From NCBI RefSeq assembly GCF_030161435.1, contig NZ_BSSV01000001.1, forward strand, positions 372,001 through 436,000: a DNA stretch of 64,000 nucleotides. The letters are read 5' to 3'. Positions 35,325 to 43,350 of this stretch are shown piece by piece. A program made the position numbers and the translations under genes. How positions within the stretch are numbered: the stretch's first letter is position 1; each line of letters opens with the position of its first letter. The notes below the pieces were generated by a model that was not told the origin of the DNA, made no database searches, and was given only the letters and a program-made list of their open reading frames with translations. The stretch comes from Thalassotalea loyana. Its GTDB lineage: Bacteria; Pseudomonadota; Gammaproteobacteria; Enterobacterales; Alteromonadaceae.

Positions 35325-36317
35325 CTAGGACGCTATCAAGGGGAGCCCGCATAGAATAATAAAGGCGATCCAAACTGTTTCACAAACCATAAGTGCAATC
35401 GGTTTAATACCAACCGATGTTAACTGACCTAAGTTCGATTTCATCCCAATCGCCGTAATTGAAATAATTAATGCAAATTGACTGACCTGTCCAGCTGTTT
35501 CCTGGACCGCTACCGGTAAACTCAATACGGAGTTCATTGTCATAAAGACGACAAATGCAATAAGGAATAATGGAAAACCAGGAGCCTTTTGACCTAGATT
35601 ATCGGTTTTACATTTTAATTTAATTACATATAAGAACACGAATACGACTGGCATCAGGAAGCTCACGCGCACTAATTTCACTAGTGCAGACATATCGCCA
35701 GTTTCTTCCGATATCGAATACCCAGCCCCTACGACCTGTGCTACATCATGTATCGTGCCGCCGAGAAAGATGCTTGTTTCAAATGCTGATAGCCCAAGAC
35801 GGTCCGCAATAATCGGGTAAAGGACCATAGCAATCGTTGATAAAGAAGTAACACAAATAATTGTTAAAAGTGTATCTCGTTCTTTTTCAGGAGAATTGGG
35901 TAAAACAGCCGATATTGCCATTGCTGCGGATGCGCCACAGATGCCGACCGAACCGCCCGATAAAGCGCCTAACTCTCTTGATAACCCAAGCATTCTACTC
36001 AAGATTAAGCCGAATAATATCGTGCTAACAATGCCAACAACTAACAAGGTTACCGTAGGAAAACCGAGCGTTGATAAGTCGGTAAAGGAAATACGAAAAC
36101 CAAGTAAAGCGACGCCAATTCTGAGTACTGTTGAAGCTGTAAACTCAATCCCCGCTTTGCATTTAGCGTCTTCATACAAGAAACTTAACGCAATACCAAG
36201 CAATAACGCAAAAAGCATAGCTGGTGCAGTGTAGTGCTCGGAGAGAAATAGTGCCGCTAATCCCGTAATTGTGGCAATTCCAATTCCCGGTATATTTGAT
36301 GTTAATTGCTGTTTCAT
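35325..36317 (-). CDS. YeiH-family putative sulfate/anion exporter
   Basis: A membrane protein with about ten hydrophobic segments and the YeiH (PF03601) style, including GFRISFTDL, GGSVGICGASAAMAIS and GGTIHDVAQVVGAGY. The frame reaches 36365 with a TTG start, but the ATG at 36317 (331 aa) aligns better with the usual start of the family; neither has a strong Shine-Dalgarno. Members are annotated as putative sulfate exporters on thin evidence. It is the third gene of a minus-strand run GNAT, EamA, YeiH. Confidence 0.8.
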   Translation of the reverse strand: MKQQLTSNIPGIGIATITGLAALFLSEHYTAPAMLFALLLGIALSFLYEDAKCKAGIEFTASTVLRIGVALLGFRISFTDLSTLGFPTVTLLVVGIVSTILFGLILSRMLGLSRELGALSGGSVGICGASAAMAISAVLPNSPEKERDTLLTIICVTSLSTIAMVLYPIIADRLGLSAFETSIFLGGTIHDVAQVVGAGYSISEETGDMSALVKLVRVSFLMPVVFVFLYVIKLKCKTDNLGQKAPGFPLFLIAFVVFMTMNSVLSLPVAVQETAGQVSQFALIISITAIGMKSNLGQLTSVGIKPIALMVCETVWIAFIILCGLPLIAS

Positions 36318-36379
36318 ATTAAATATCACGTGACAGCTTGAGTGAGTTAAATTTAGGATATCCAAACATTTTGGGACCT

Positions 36380-37255
36380 TTATGGCAACATGACTAATAC
36401 GGCAGCCGCCGCTATCAACATGAGCGCAAATAAATCTTTTTTAGGTGGTGTTTCTTTGAGCCAAAAAATAGAGATGATCATCATAAAGAATATCTCTATC
36501 TGACCTAAGGTTTTCACTAGCGGGACCGTTTGTAACGACATCGCACTGAACCAACCTAAAGAACCTAAAAAACTGGCAAGCGATGTATAGGCTACTTTTT
36601 TCTTATGGCCAGCCATTACGCGTAATTCTTCTCTATTGCGAATAAGCAAATAACTAACAAGCAAGAAGGTTTGGAGCGAGATTACCAAAAAAAGCACCCA
36701 TGCCGCTCGGTGTGGGAAGGGAAGGCTAATTGCAAGCGTTGCTTCCCTTACCCAAAGGGATGTCAGCGCGAATGCTGTAGAGCATGCTAACCCTATAGCA
36801 ACAGTTTTAAGCGATAAATCGGAGATCTTCTTCGGTGTTGAAAGCATCATAATCGCAATAGCACCGATTAATACACCTACCCAGCCAAAGAGTGTAAGCT
36901 GCGTACCAAAAAACAAGACACCTAAAAAGGCAGCTACGGGAGCTTCACATTTGGCAAGCCCTGCGCCAACCGCAAAATTCTTTTGTTTAAAGAGTACAAC
37001 CATGAGAGAGGTTGCAATTATTTGCATAACAGCGGCTGCACAGACAAAGAAAATCGCTGATAACGAAAATGTCGGCATTGCAACGGGCTTGATTTGATAT
37101 AGCGCCAATAGATAAATTAGCGCTAAAGGGCCCGCCCATAAAAACCGGGCAAGCGTTACGCCAGTAACGGATAAGTCTTTACTCAGTTGACTCTGTAGGG
37201 CATTACGACCTGCCTGACAAAAGGCGGCAAAACAGGTGAAAAAGATCCACAACAT
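36380..37255 (-). CDS. EamA/DMT-family transporter
   Basis: A 291-aa protein with ten hydrophobic segments arranged as two repeated five-helix EamA halves. The second half contains SLASFLGSLGWFSAMSLQ and IEIFFMMIISIFWLKE, the usual end pattern of drug/metabolite transporters. The substrate is unknown. It starts 2 nt after the GNAT gene and ends about 60 nt before the YeiH ATG, so the three are probably co-transcribed. Confidence 0.85.
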   Translation of the reverse strand: MLWIFFTCFAAFCQAGRNALQSQLSKDLSVTGVTLARFLWAGPLALIYLLALYQIKPVAMPTFSLSAIFFVCAAAVMQIIATSLMVVLFKQKNFAVGAGLAKCEAPVAAFLGVLFFGTQLTLFGWVGVLIGAIAIMMLSTPKKISDLSLKTVAIGLACSTAFALTSLWVREATLAISLPFPHRAAWVLFLVISLQTFLLVSYLLIRNREELRVMAGHKKKVAYTSLASFLGSLGWFSAMSLQTVPLVKTLGQIEIFFMMIISIFWLKETPPKKDLFALMLIAAAAVLVMLP

Positions 37256-37257
37256 GA

Positions 37258-37818
37258 TTAATCGACACTATCAATCGTGTGATAATAAACAACTTCCATA
37301 TCTTCAAAACCTGACTCTTTGAGTACATCGGTTTTTTGATAAGTCATACCCAGCTTTTTCATGATGTTAACTGAGCCTGTATTTTCTTTTTCTGCCATTG
37401 CACTGAATTTTCGAATATCTTTATTTTGCGCTTTAAGCGCATGTGCTATCGCTTTTGCAGCTTCAGTACCATAGCCTTTCCCCCAAGAATTCTGGAAAAA
37501 ACGCCAGCCAAGTTCTAAGTTATCTTCTTCAGTGGGTTGCTCATCATTAAAAAATTCCATGGGGCGAACCAATACCCAACCTAAATAGGTATTATCATCA
37601 AGCGTTTCGACCATCCATAATCCCCAGCCTTTTTCTGGGTTGGCATAGGCTTGTAAGCGCGGGATAAATCGCTCATGGATATCATCCCAAGTTGATGGTT
37701 TACCACCATTGATGTACTTCATGACTTCTGGGTCTTGATCTAAGTCGAAAAGTTGTTGTTTGTGTTCAGGTGTCATGAAAGTGAACTTCAAACGTTCAGA
37801 ATTTGAAACGGTGATCAT
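37258..37818 (-). CDS. GNAT-family N-acetyltransferase (RimJ/RimL type)
   Basis: About 186 aa. The ATG at 37818 is preferred over the one at 37824, because the AAGGA Shine-Dalgarno abuts the first ATG and is 6 nt from the second. The fold shows the acetyl-CoA binding pattern of GNAT enzymes: YLGWVLVRP strand, LELGWRFFQNSWGKGYGTEAA (the Q/R-x-x-G-x-G/A loop in variant form) and SVNIMKKLGMTYQ. Such enzymes acetylate amino groups of small molecules or protein N-termini; the substrate is not predictable. First gene of the small operon with EamA and YeiH transporters. Confidence 0.85.
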   Translation of the reverse strand: MITVSNSERLKFTFMTPEHKQQLFDLDQDPEVMKYINGGKPSTWDDIHERFIPRLQAYANPEKGWGLWMVETLDDNTYLGWVLVRPMEFFNDEQPTEEDNLELGWRFFQNSWGKGYGTEAAKAIAHALKAQNKDIRKFSAMAEKENTGSVNIMKKLGMTYQKTDVLKESGFEDMEVVYYHTIDSVD

Positions 37819-37903
37819 CGTCATTCCTTGTTCATTGTTATCCGGGAAAAATTGCAGGGAAGGTGAATTCTCCTACTTTTTATACATTACCTTTTTAAAG
37901 ACT

Positions 37904-37931
37904 AAAAAGCCCGACATTTGCCGGGCTTTTC
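37904..37931. terminator. Intrinsic terminator behind ppaC
   Basis: Stem AAAAGCCCG (37905-37913) / CGGGCTTTT (37922-37930) with A/T runs on both sides. It serves the minus-strand pyrophosphatase gene. Confidence 0.85.
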
Positions 37932-37950
37932 ATCGATTATTTGCGCGTTG

Positions 37951-38874
37951 TTACGCTAAAGAATCTTGCAATGGTGGCACAACTTGCTTCTTGCGGCTCA
38001 TGATCCCATCAATCCACACTTTACCGTCTACTGATGCAGCACCATAGGCTTTTTCAGTTAGGTCGTCGTTGTTGCTCACAACTAAGACTTCTGAGCCTTC
38101 TTTCATAATATCAGTAAGCACTAATAGTACACTGTGGTAATCACCTTCAGCTTTCAATGCTGCAATATCGGCTTGTAAGTCTTCTTTCATTTCATCAACA
38201 AGACCTAAGTTAATTAGCTCTAATTGACCAATACCCACTTTATTACCATGCATATTGAAGTCTTTGAAGTCACGCATAACTAAGTCACGCACCGGTGTAC
38301 CTGCAACAGCCGATTTTACTTCAAACATTTCCATGCCAAGTGCTTTATAGTCTTCGATACCTGCAATTTCAGCTAATGCTTCAACACACTTAATATCTGC
38401 AGTTGTACATGTCGGCGACTTAAAGATAACGGTGTCAGACAAAATAGCACACATCATTGCACCAGCGATGTTCTTTGGAATTTCAACACCGTGGAAATCA
38501 TACATCATTTTGATGATCGTATTGGTACAGCCAACTGGGCGAATCCAGCACTCTAATGGTGTAGAGGTAGTAATGTCGCCTAATTTGTGGTGGTCAATAA
38601 TACCTAACACGGTTGTGTCATCTATATCGTCAGGACCTTGAATACGGTCTGAATGATCAACAACGTAAATACCGTCTGTGTCAGCAAATGTCATTTTTAA
38701 TTCTGGTTGTTCGAAACCAAACTTGTCTAAAATGAATAATGTTTCTGGTGACAACTCACCTAAACGTGCTGGCTTTACGTCTTCACCGGTTTGGGTTTTT
38801 AAGTACGATAAAGCGATTGCTGAACAAATTGAGTCTGAATCAGGAACTTTGTGTCCTACAGCATATGCTGACAT
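37951..38874 (-). CDS. ppaC: Manganese-dependent inorganic pyrophosphatase (DHH family)
   Basis: 307 aa, the normal length for family II pyrophosphatases. The DHH-family metal ligands are visible: GHKVPDSDS near the N-terminus (His and two Asp), YVVDHSD (motif II), IIDHHKLGD (the DHH-like motif) and a later Asp in ILSDTVIFKSPT. The C-terminal DHHA2 domain ends with the substrate-binding SRKKQ. It hydrolyses pyrophosphate to phosphate in the cytoplasm and drives biosynthetic reactions. Monocistronic, with an intrinsic terminator. Confidence 0.95.
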   Translation of the reverse strand: MSAYAVGHKVPDSDSICSAIALSYLKTQTGEDVKPARLGELSPETLFILDKFGFEQPELKMTFADTDGIYVVDHSDRIQGPDDIDDTTVLGIIDHHKLGDITTSTPLECWIRPVGCTNTIIKMMYDFHGVEIPKNIAGAMMCAILSDTVIFKSPTCTTADIKCVEALAEIAGIEDYKALGMEMFEVKSAVAGTPVRDLVMRDFKDFNMHGNKVGIGQLELINLGLVDEMKEDLQADIAALKAEGDYHSVLLVLTDIMKEGSEVLVVSNNDDLTEKAYGAASVDGKVWIDGIMSRKKQVVPPLQDSLA

Positions 38875-39002
38875 ATATTTTTATCTCCAAGCACCATAAT
38901 ACCAATTGAATTAATTAGTTGCTCTGCACGTATGATAGGGTGTCGAACCGACTAAATAATTACTTTACTGGGTGTAAATTGTTAATTGGCGCGTATTCTA
39001 AC

Positions 39003-39046
39003 AAAAAAAATAGATCAGAGTAAATTTTACGCTGACCTATTTTTGA
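39003..39046. terminator. Terminator of the cytochrome bd operon
   Basis: Inverted repeat AAAAATAGATCAG / CTGACCTATTTTT with one mismatch, A run on the left and T run on the right, located just after cydB (minus strand). The left-hand A run gives a U tract for minus-strand transcripts. Confidence 0.6.
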
Positions 39047-39069
39047 TACACAAGAACGTTGTGGCATAA

Positions 39070-40071
39070 CTAATACGACAATTTACTCGTTTTTCCCCAG
39101 AAAACTTTATAAGCGAAAATTGTGTAGCCAATTATCATGGGTAATACAATCATAGAACCGATGAAAATTACCATTAGTGAATCACGTGCACTTGCTGCCT
39201 GGTATATGTCGAGCTGCATTGGCACAATGTACGGAAAGTAGCTGTATGCAAGACCTGCAAAACATAGTAGGAAAATACAGACACCACAGGCAAAGGGGTA
39301 CCAGCACCCTAAGTCATTTTCAAAAGGCACTTTCTTCAAATAAATGTGCGTCGTAACAAACATAAAGCCAAATAGAATAGTCAATGGCACAAGTAAGATA
39401 ACTTGAGGAAAGCTTAACCACTTGTCCATGACCGACGCGTCAAACAGTAAGTTAGCACTCGATACAGCGATAATGCCTATTGCTAGAAAAATGTTGGAAA
39501 TCATTGCCCATCTCGCTGCGCGCTTTTGTAATTCCCCTTCACTTTTCATCACGAGCCAAGTCGCGCCAATAAAGCTGTAAGCTGCTGTTACACAAACGGC
39601 GGATAACACACAAAATGCGAGGGCGAATGTTGAGTCACTAAACCCCGTCACGTATCGACCAAGCATATAGCCTTGGCAAAGGGTTGCGATTAAAGAGCCG
39701 GCTTTGAACGCTAAATCCCATTGTGCTTTGTTTTTACTTGGCGCTTTTGTCCTAAAATCAAAAGACACGCCACGCAAGATTAAGCCTGCAAGCATCAGCG
39801 CCGTGGGTAAATAGAGGGCTTGAAAAATAATCGAATGTGCTTTTGGAAAAGCAATTAATATTAGGCCTATTGCGAGAACTAACCAGGTCTCATTGGCATC
39901 CCAAAATGGGCCAATTGAATAAATCATGCTGTCTCGTTGCGACTGGCTATCAAAAGGCAGCAACACACCAACTCCCAGGTCATAGCCGTCTAATATCGCG
40001 TACACGACTAGAGACAGGCCAGTCAAAGCAATAAATACGACAGGTAGCCAATCTACAGTTACTTCATTCAT
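39070..40071 (-). CDS. cioB: Cytochrome bd-type quinol oxidase subunit II (CioB-like)
   Basis: A 333-aa protein with eight to nine transmembrane helices. The family marks are YAILDGYDLGVG near residue 25 and GPFWDANETWLVL near residue 52, both conserved in CydB/CioB. It forms the terminal oxidase with subunit I, reducing oxygen with quinol. Its start lies 1 nt after the subunit I stop, so translation is coupled. Subunit I has the short Q-loop form, so the CioAB name is more apt than CydAB. No convincing CydX-like small subunit follows. Confidence 0.92.
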   Translation of the reverse strand: MNEVTVDWLPVVFIALTGLSLVVYAILDGYDLGVGVLLPFDSQSQRDSMIYSIGPFWDANETWLVLAIGLILIAFPKAHSIIFQALYLPTALMLAGLILRGVSFDFRTKAPSKNKAQWDLAFKAGSLIATLCQGYMLGRYVTGFSDSTFALAFCVLSAVCVTAAYSFIGATWLVMKSEGELQKRAARWAMISNIFLAIGIIAVSSANLLFDASVMDKWLSFPQVILLVPLTILFGFMFVTTHIYLKKVPFENDLGCWYPFACGVCIFLLCFAGLAYSYFPYIVPMQLDIYQAASARDSLMVIFIGSMIVLPMIIGYTIFAYKVFWGKTSKLSY

Positions 40072-40072
40072 G

Positions 40073-41464
40073 TTAACTCTCCATCGCTGGTTGATTGTTA
40101 TTTAGTATTGGTGATTTAGCGGTTGGTTCATCACCTTGCTCTAACTTAACTGCTCTATCGGCCATTACATAAAGTGTTCTGATGTAAGCAATCAGTAGAA
40201 AAACGTAAAGGGCAATATACAGTGTTAGTGATAATGCGATATGTTCAGCCGGTGTACTTGTGACGGCATCTTTTGTTTTTAAAACACCAGTCACTAAATA
40301 TGGCTGTCGACCAATTTCTGTGACATACCAGCCAGCTAAGGTTGCAACCCAGCCAGAGAAGGTCATCACAACGAGCAATCTTAACGACCACGTAGGGTAT
40401 TGTTTTTTAATGACAAACAAATAACTACAAAGCCATGCACACAGCAACATCGCCATGCCAATACCTACCATGACACGAAAGCTAAAAAATACAGGAGCAA
40501 CGGGAGGGTGCTCATCAATAAATTCGTTTAGCCCTTTTATTTCACCATGTGGGTCATGGGTTAAAATGACACTAGCCATATAAGGAATCGCTACTTCAAA
40601 ATGGTTTTCTCTCGTTTCTTCATCAGGAATAGCAAATAGCAAAAGAGGTGCACCTTTTTCTGTTTCCCAAACACCTTCCATTGCCGCGACTTTAGCGGGC
40701 TGATGTTTGAAGGTATTCAGACCATGCAAGTCACCAACAAAAATTTGTAAAGGGATGATGATGGCAGCAAACAACACTGAAAAGTTAAGGGCATACTTTA
40801 CTGAGTCTTTATTATCACCTTTAAGCAGCCGATACGCTGAGATACCTGAGATTAAAAAGGCTGCTGTTAACGCAGAGGCCAGTACCATATGAGCGAGGCG
40901 GTAAGGCATTGAAGGGTTAAATACTACGTCGAACCAACTTGTCACATAAGCAACACCATCGCGCATTTCAAACCCAGCAGGAGTTTGCATCCAAGAGTCT
41001 AACGCTAAAATCCAAAAGGCAGATAAGCTCGTTCCTATGGCGACCAGTAATGTCGCTAGCGTATGAACGCGGTTTGACACTCTGTCCATGCCAAATAACA
41101 TGATGGATAAGAATGAAGCTTCAAGGAAGAAAGCCGTTAATACTTCATAGCCGAGCAGTGGACCGGCGATGTTACCTACGGTTTCCATGTAACCAGGCCA
41201 GTTAGTACCAAACTGGAACGACATCGTAATACCGCTAACGACGCCAATCGCAAAGGTTAAAGCAAAGATCCTGACCCAAAAACGATAAACTTTGAGCCAA
41301 CTTTGATCTTGGGTTTGGTTAAATCGAATTTTGAAGAAAAGTAATACCCAACAAAGGGCAATATTGATTGTCGGAAATAAAATGTGAAAGCTAATGTTGG
41401 CAGCAAATTGAATGCGTGACAGCATTAAGCTCATTTCATGGGTTGTATTAAAAAACTCTAACAT
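40073..41464 (-). CDS. cioA: Cytochrome bd-type quinol oxidase subunit I (CioA-like)
   Basis: The frame opens with TTG at 41476, but the ATG at 41464 has an ideal GGAGGTG Shine-Dalgarno 5 nt upstream and is taken as the start (463 aa). Typical segments are SRIQFAANISFHILFP (haem b ligand His), GTNWPGYMETVGNIAGPLLGYE, GDLHGLNTFKHQPAKVAAMEG and EIGRQPYLVTG. The Q-loop after the last of the central helices is short, as in the cyanide-insensitive (CIO) subgroup. It binds haems b and d and oxidises quinol at the periplasmic face. First gene of the pair; the GbsR/MarR-type regulator lies 30 nt upstream on the same strand. Confidence 0.93.
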   Translation of the reverse strand: MLEFFNTTHEMSLMLSRIQFAANISFHILFPTINIALCWVLLFFKIRFNQTQDQSWLKVYRFWVRIFALTFAIGVVSGITMSFQFGTNWPGYMETVGNIAGPLLGYEVLTAFFLEASFLSIMLFGMDRVSNRVHTLATLLVAIGTSLSAFWILALDSWMQTPAGFEMRDGVAYVTSWFDVVFNPSMPYRLAHMVLASALTAAFLISGISAYRLLKGDNKDSVKYALNFSVLFAAIIIPLQIFVGDLHGLNTFKHQPAKVAAMEGVWETEKGAPLLLFAIPDEETRENHFEVAIPYMASVILTHDPHGEIKGLNEFIDEHPPVAPVFFSFRVMVGIGMAMLLCAWLCSYLFVIKKQYPTWSLRLLVVMTFSGWVATLAGWYVTEIGRQPYLVTGVLKTKDAVTSTPAEHIALSLTLYIALYVFLLIAYIRTLYVMADRAVKLEQGDEPTAKSPILNNNQPAMES

Positions 41465-41494
41465 CGCCACCTCCAAGGTGGATTAACTAAGAAA

Positions 41495-42037
41495 CTAAGA
41501 CTTTAATAGCTTGTCTTTGACGTCGAGTATTTTGCTGATACCCTCGCCAAGTTTTAACAAAGCAGATAACTTTTCAGAAGACATATTTTGAAGCTCGTTT
41601 GACCACAAGATGACCATTTCCATTAGGTCATGCATTTCTTGAATGCGCTTTTGCGCGTATTGGTCTGCTTCGTTGCTCGGCTCAGACATTAATGCATCAC
41701 GTAATGTCGTTAATGTTGGGTCAAGCTCACGTTTTCGACGTTCAACAACAAGTGTTCTCGCGATTTCCCATACATCACTAGGTGCGGAAAAGTACTCTTT
41801 TCGATCACCTTGTATGTGCTGTAACTTGATCAGGTTCCATGCTTTTAGCTCTTTTAAACCCATTGATACGTTTGAACGGGAGATTTGTAACGCTTCACTA
41901 ATTTGGTCAGCATTTAATGGCTCTTCAGTGAGAACAATGAGCGCATACATTTGGCCCAACGTTCTGTTTAGGCCCCAGCGAGAGCCCATTTCGCCAAAAT
42001 GTAAAACCAATGACTGTGTGATTTGAGTTGTCTTCAT
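41495..42037 (-). CDS. GbsR/MarR-type transcriptional regulator
   Basis: A 180-aa winged-helix protein. The N-terminal segment GEMGSRWGLNRTLGQMYALI and the HTH region SEALQISRSNVSMGLKELKAWNLI are typical for the GbsR subfamily of MarR regulators. The C-terminal half is helical and probably mediates dimerisation. It lies directly upstream of cioAB on the same strand with about 30 nt between, so it is likely the first gene of the oxidase operon and regulates it together with itself. A palindromic sequence at 42052-42075 in front of it is the likely operator. Confidence 0.85.
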   Translation of the reverse strand: MKTTQITQSLVLHFGEMGSRWGLNRTLGQMYALIVLTEEPLNADQISEALQISRSNVSMGLKELKAWNLIKLQHIQGDRKEYFSAPSDVWEIARTLVVERRKRELDPTLTTLRDALMSEPSNEADQYAQKRIQEMHDLMEMVILWSNELQNMSSEKLSALLKLGEGISKILDVKDKLLKS

Positions 42038-42051
42038 TTTATTGATTTCTG

Positions 42052-42075
42052 AATTTTCAGTAATTTCTGAAAATT
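42052..42075. promoter_or_regulatory. Palindromic operator candidate of the regulator-cioAB operon
   Basis: AATTTTCAG-TAATTT-CTGAAAATT, perfect 9-nt arms, about 15-38 bp upstream of the regulator start. A partial extra copy of the half-site (TTTCTGAA at 42047-42054) overlaps its left edge. Position and symmetry fit an autoregulated MarR-type repressor. Confidence 0.6.
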
Positions 42076-42173
42076 GTAAAACTTATTTGTTCTATGTCAA
42101 CAAAATGTGAAGTTTTTGTGGTTGATTTTTGATCTAACAGTCGTTGGCGATGGATAAATTTATTTACAGGCAT

Positions 42174-42215
42174 AAAAAAAGGGTTAGCAAACATCTTGCT
42201 AACCCTTTGAATTTT
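42174..42215. terminator. Intrinsic terminator of fbp
   Basis: A 13-bp stem AAAGGGTTAGCAA (42178-42190) / TTGCTAACCCTTT (42196-42208), flanked by an A run that gives a U tract on the minus strand. Confidence 0.85.
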
Positions 42216-42227
42216 TTAATGGTTGAT

Positions 42228-43196
42228 TTACTTGTAATAAGATAAACAAGTATCAACTTCATTGCGTGAGCCCATGATAACTTCGACGCGTTGGTGAATA
42301 TCTGTTGGTTCGATATCCATGATAGGGCCTTGACTCGTCATCGCTTTACCACCAGCTTGCTCAACTAAGAAACTCATTGGATTAGCTTCATACATCAAAC
42401 GTAACTTGTATGGTTTGTTCGGGTTTTTATTGTCCGTAGGGTAAGTAAAAATACCGCCACGTGTTAATACGCGATGAATATCACCGACCATTGCCGCTAT
42501 CCAACGCATGTTAAAGTATTCACCACGAGGGCCTGATTCGCCTGCAACTAAATCATTAATGTAGTTCTGCATAGGCTTTTCCCAAAAACGTTGGTTTGAC
42601 ATATTAATGGCAAATTCACGCGTATCAGCAGGCACTTGTACATTACGCTCAACAAGTAAATAACCACCATGTGTTCTATCTAGTACATAGAAATGAGTTC
42701 CGCTACCAGTTGTCATCACTAACATTGTTGAAGGGCCATACAGGACATAGCCAGCACATACTTGCTTACGGCCAGCTTGTTTAAATTGGTCAGGGTTGTC
42801 AGCAGCCATATCAGGAATAGCTTCATGGATTGAGAAAATCGTGCCAATTAACGAGTTAATGTCGATATTCGAGCTACCATCTAATGGGTCAAAAGAGACA
42901 ATAAATTTACCATGCTCTTCGCCTGCAACTGAGGTGTCCTCTTCCTCTGATGAAATAGCCTTAACAAAACCTGACTCAAGAAGAATGTCTTTAATTAGCT
43001 CGTTTGCTACAACATCTAATTGTTTTTGAACTTCACCTTGAATGTTTTCATCAAGTGTAGAGCCCATTAAACCACCTAAGTGTGCTTGGCTAACACGGAA
43101 AGAGATTTCTTTGGTCGCCGCAAGTATGGTTTTAATTAAAGAGATCAAATCTAGAGGAACATTATCTTCACGTAACGCTGGGGCTAGTCGTTGCAT
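42228..43196 (-). CDS. fbp: Fructose-1,6-bisphosphatase class I
   Basis: 322 aa, as usual for class I enzymes. Metal-binding and substrate residues are visible in [29 protein letters not shown] (abridged signature D-P-L-D-G-S-S) and the C-terminal [19 protein letters not shown]. It removes the 1-phosphate of fructose 1,6-bisphosphate in gluconeogenesis, in the cytoplasm. Monocistronic with an intrinsic terminator; divergent from the metalloprotease gene across about 150 bp. Confidence 0.96.
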   Translation of the reverse strand: MQRLAPALREDNVPLDLISLIKTILAATKEISFRVSQAHLGGLMGSTLDENIQGEVQKQLDVVANELIKDILLESGFVKAISSEEEDTSVAGEEHGKFIVSFDPLDGSSNIDINSLIGTIFSIHEAIPDMAADNPDQFKQAGRKQVCAGYVLYGPSTMLVMTTGSGTHFYVLDRTHGGYLLVERNVQVPADTREFAINMSNQRFWEKPMQNYINDLVAGESGPRGEYFNMRWIAAMVGDIHRVLTRGGIFTYPTDNKNPNKPYKLRLMYEANPMSFLVEQAGGKAMTSQGPIMDIEPTDIHQRVEVIMGSRNEVDTCLSYYK

Positions 43197-43350
43197 CTTG
43201 GTACCTAATTGCCGTAGAGTGATGTAAATTAGCTCACGTAAATTTACCGTTCATTAAAAATGATCAAATTTACTGAAAGCTTTCAAAAAAAATTACAAAA
43301 AATTATACAGAATTCACTCACCGATTTCAGTAAAAATAATAGGGAAACAC

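Noticed and set aside
38964-39069. A 35-codon frame on the minus strand right behind cioB that could be a CydX-like small subunit.
   Set aside because: The frame runs through the predicted terminator, has no hydrophobic helix and no clear ribosome site; CIO-type oxidases usually lack CydX.
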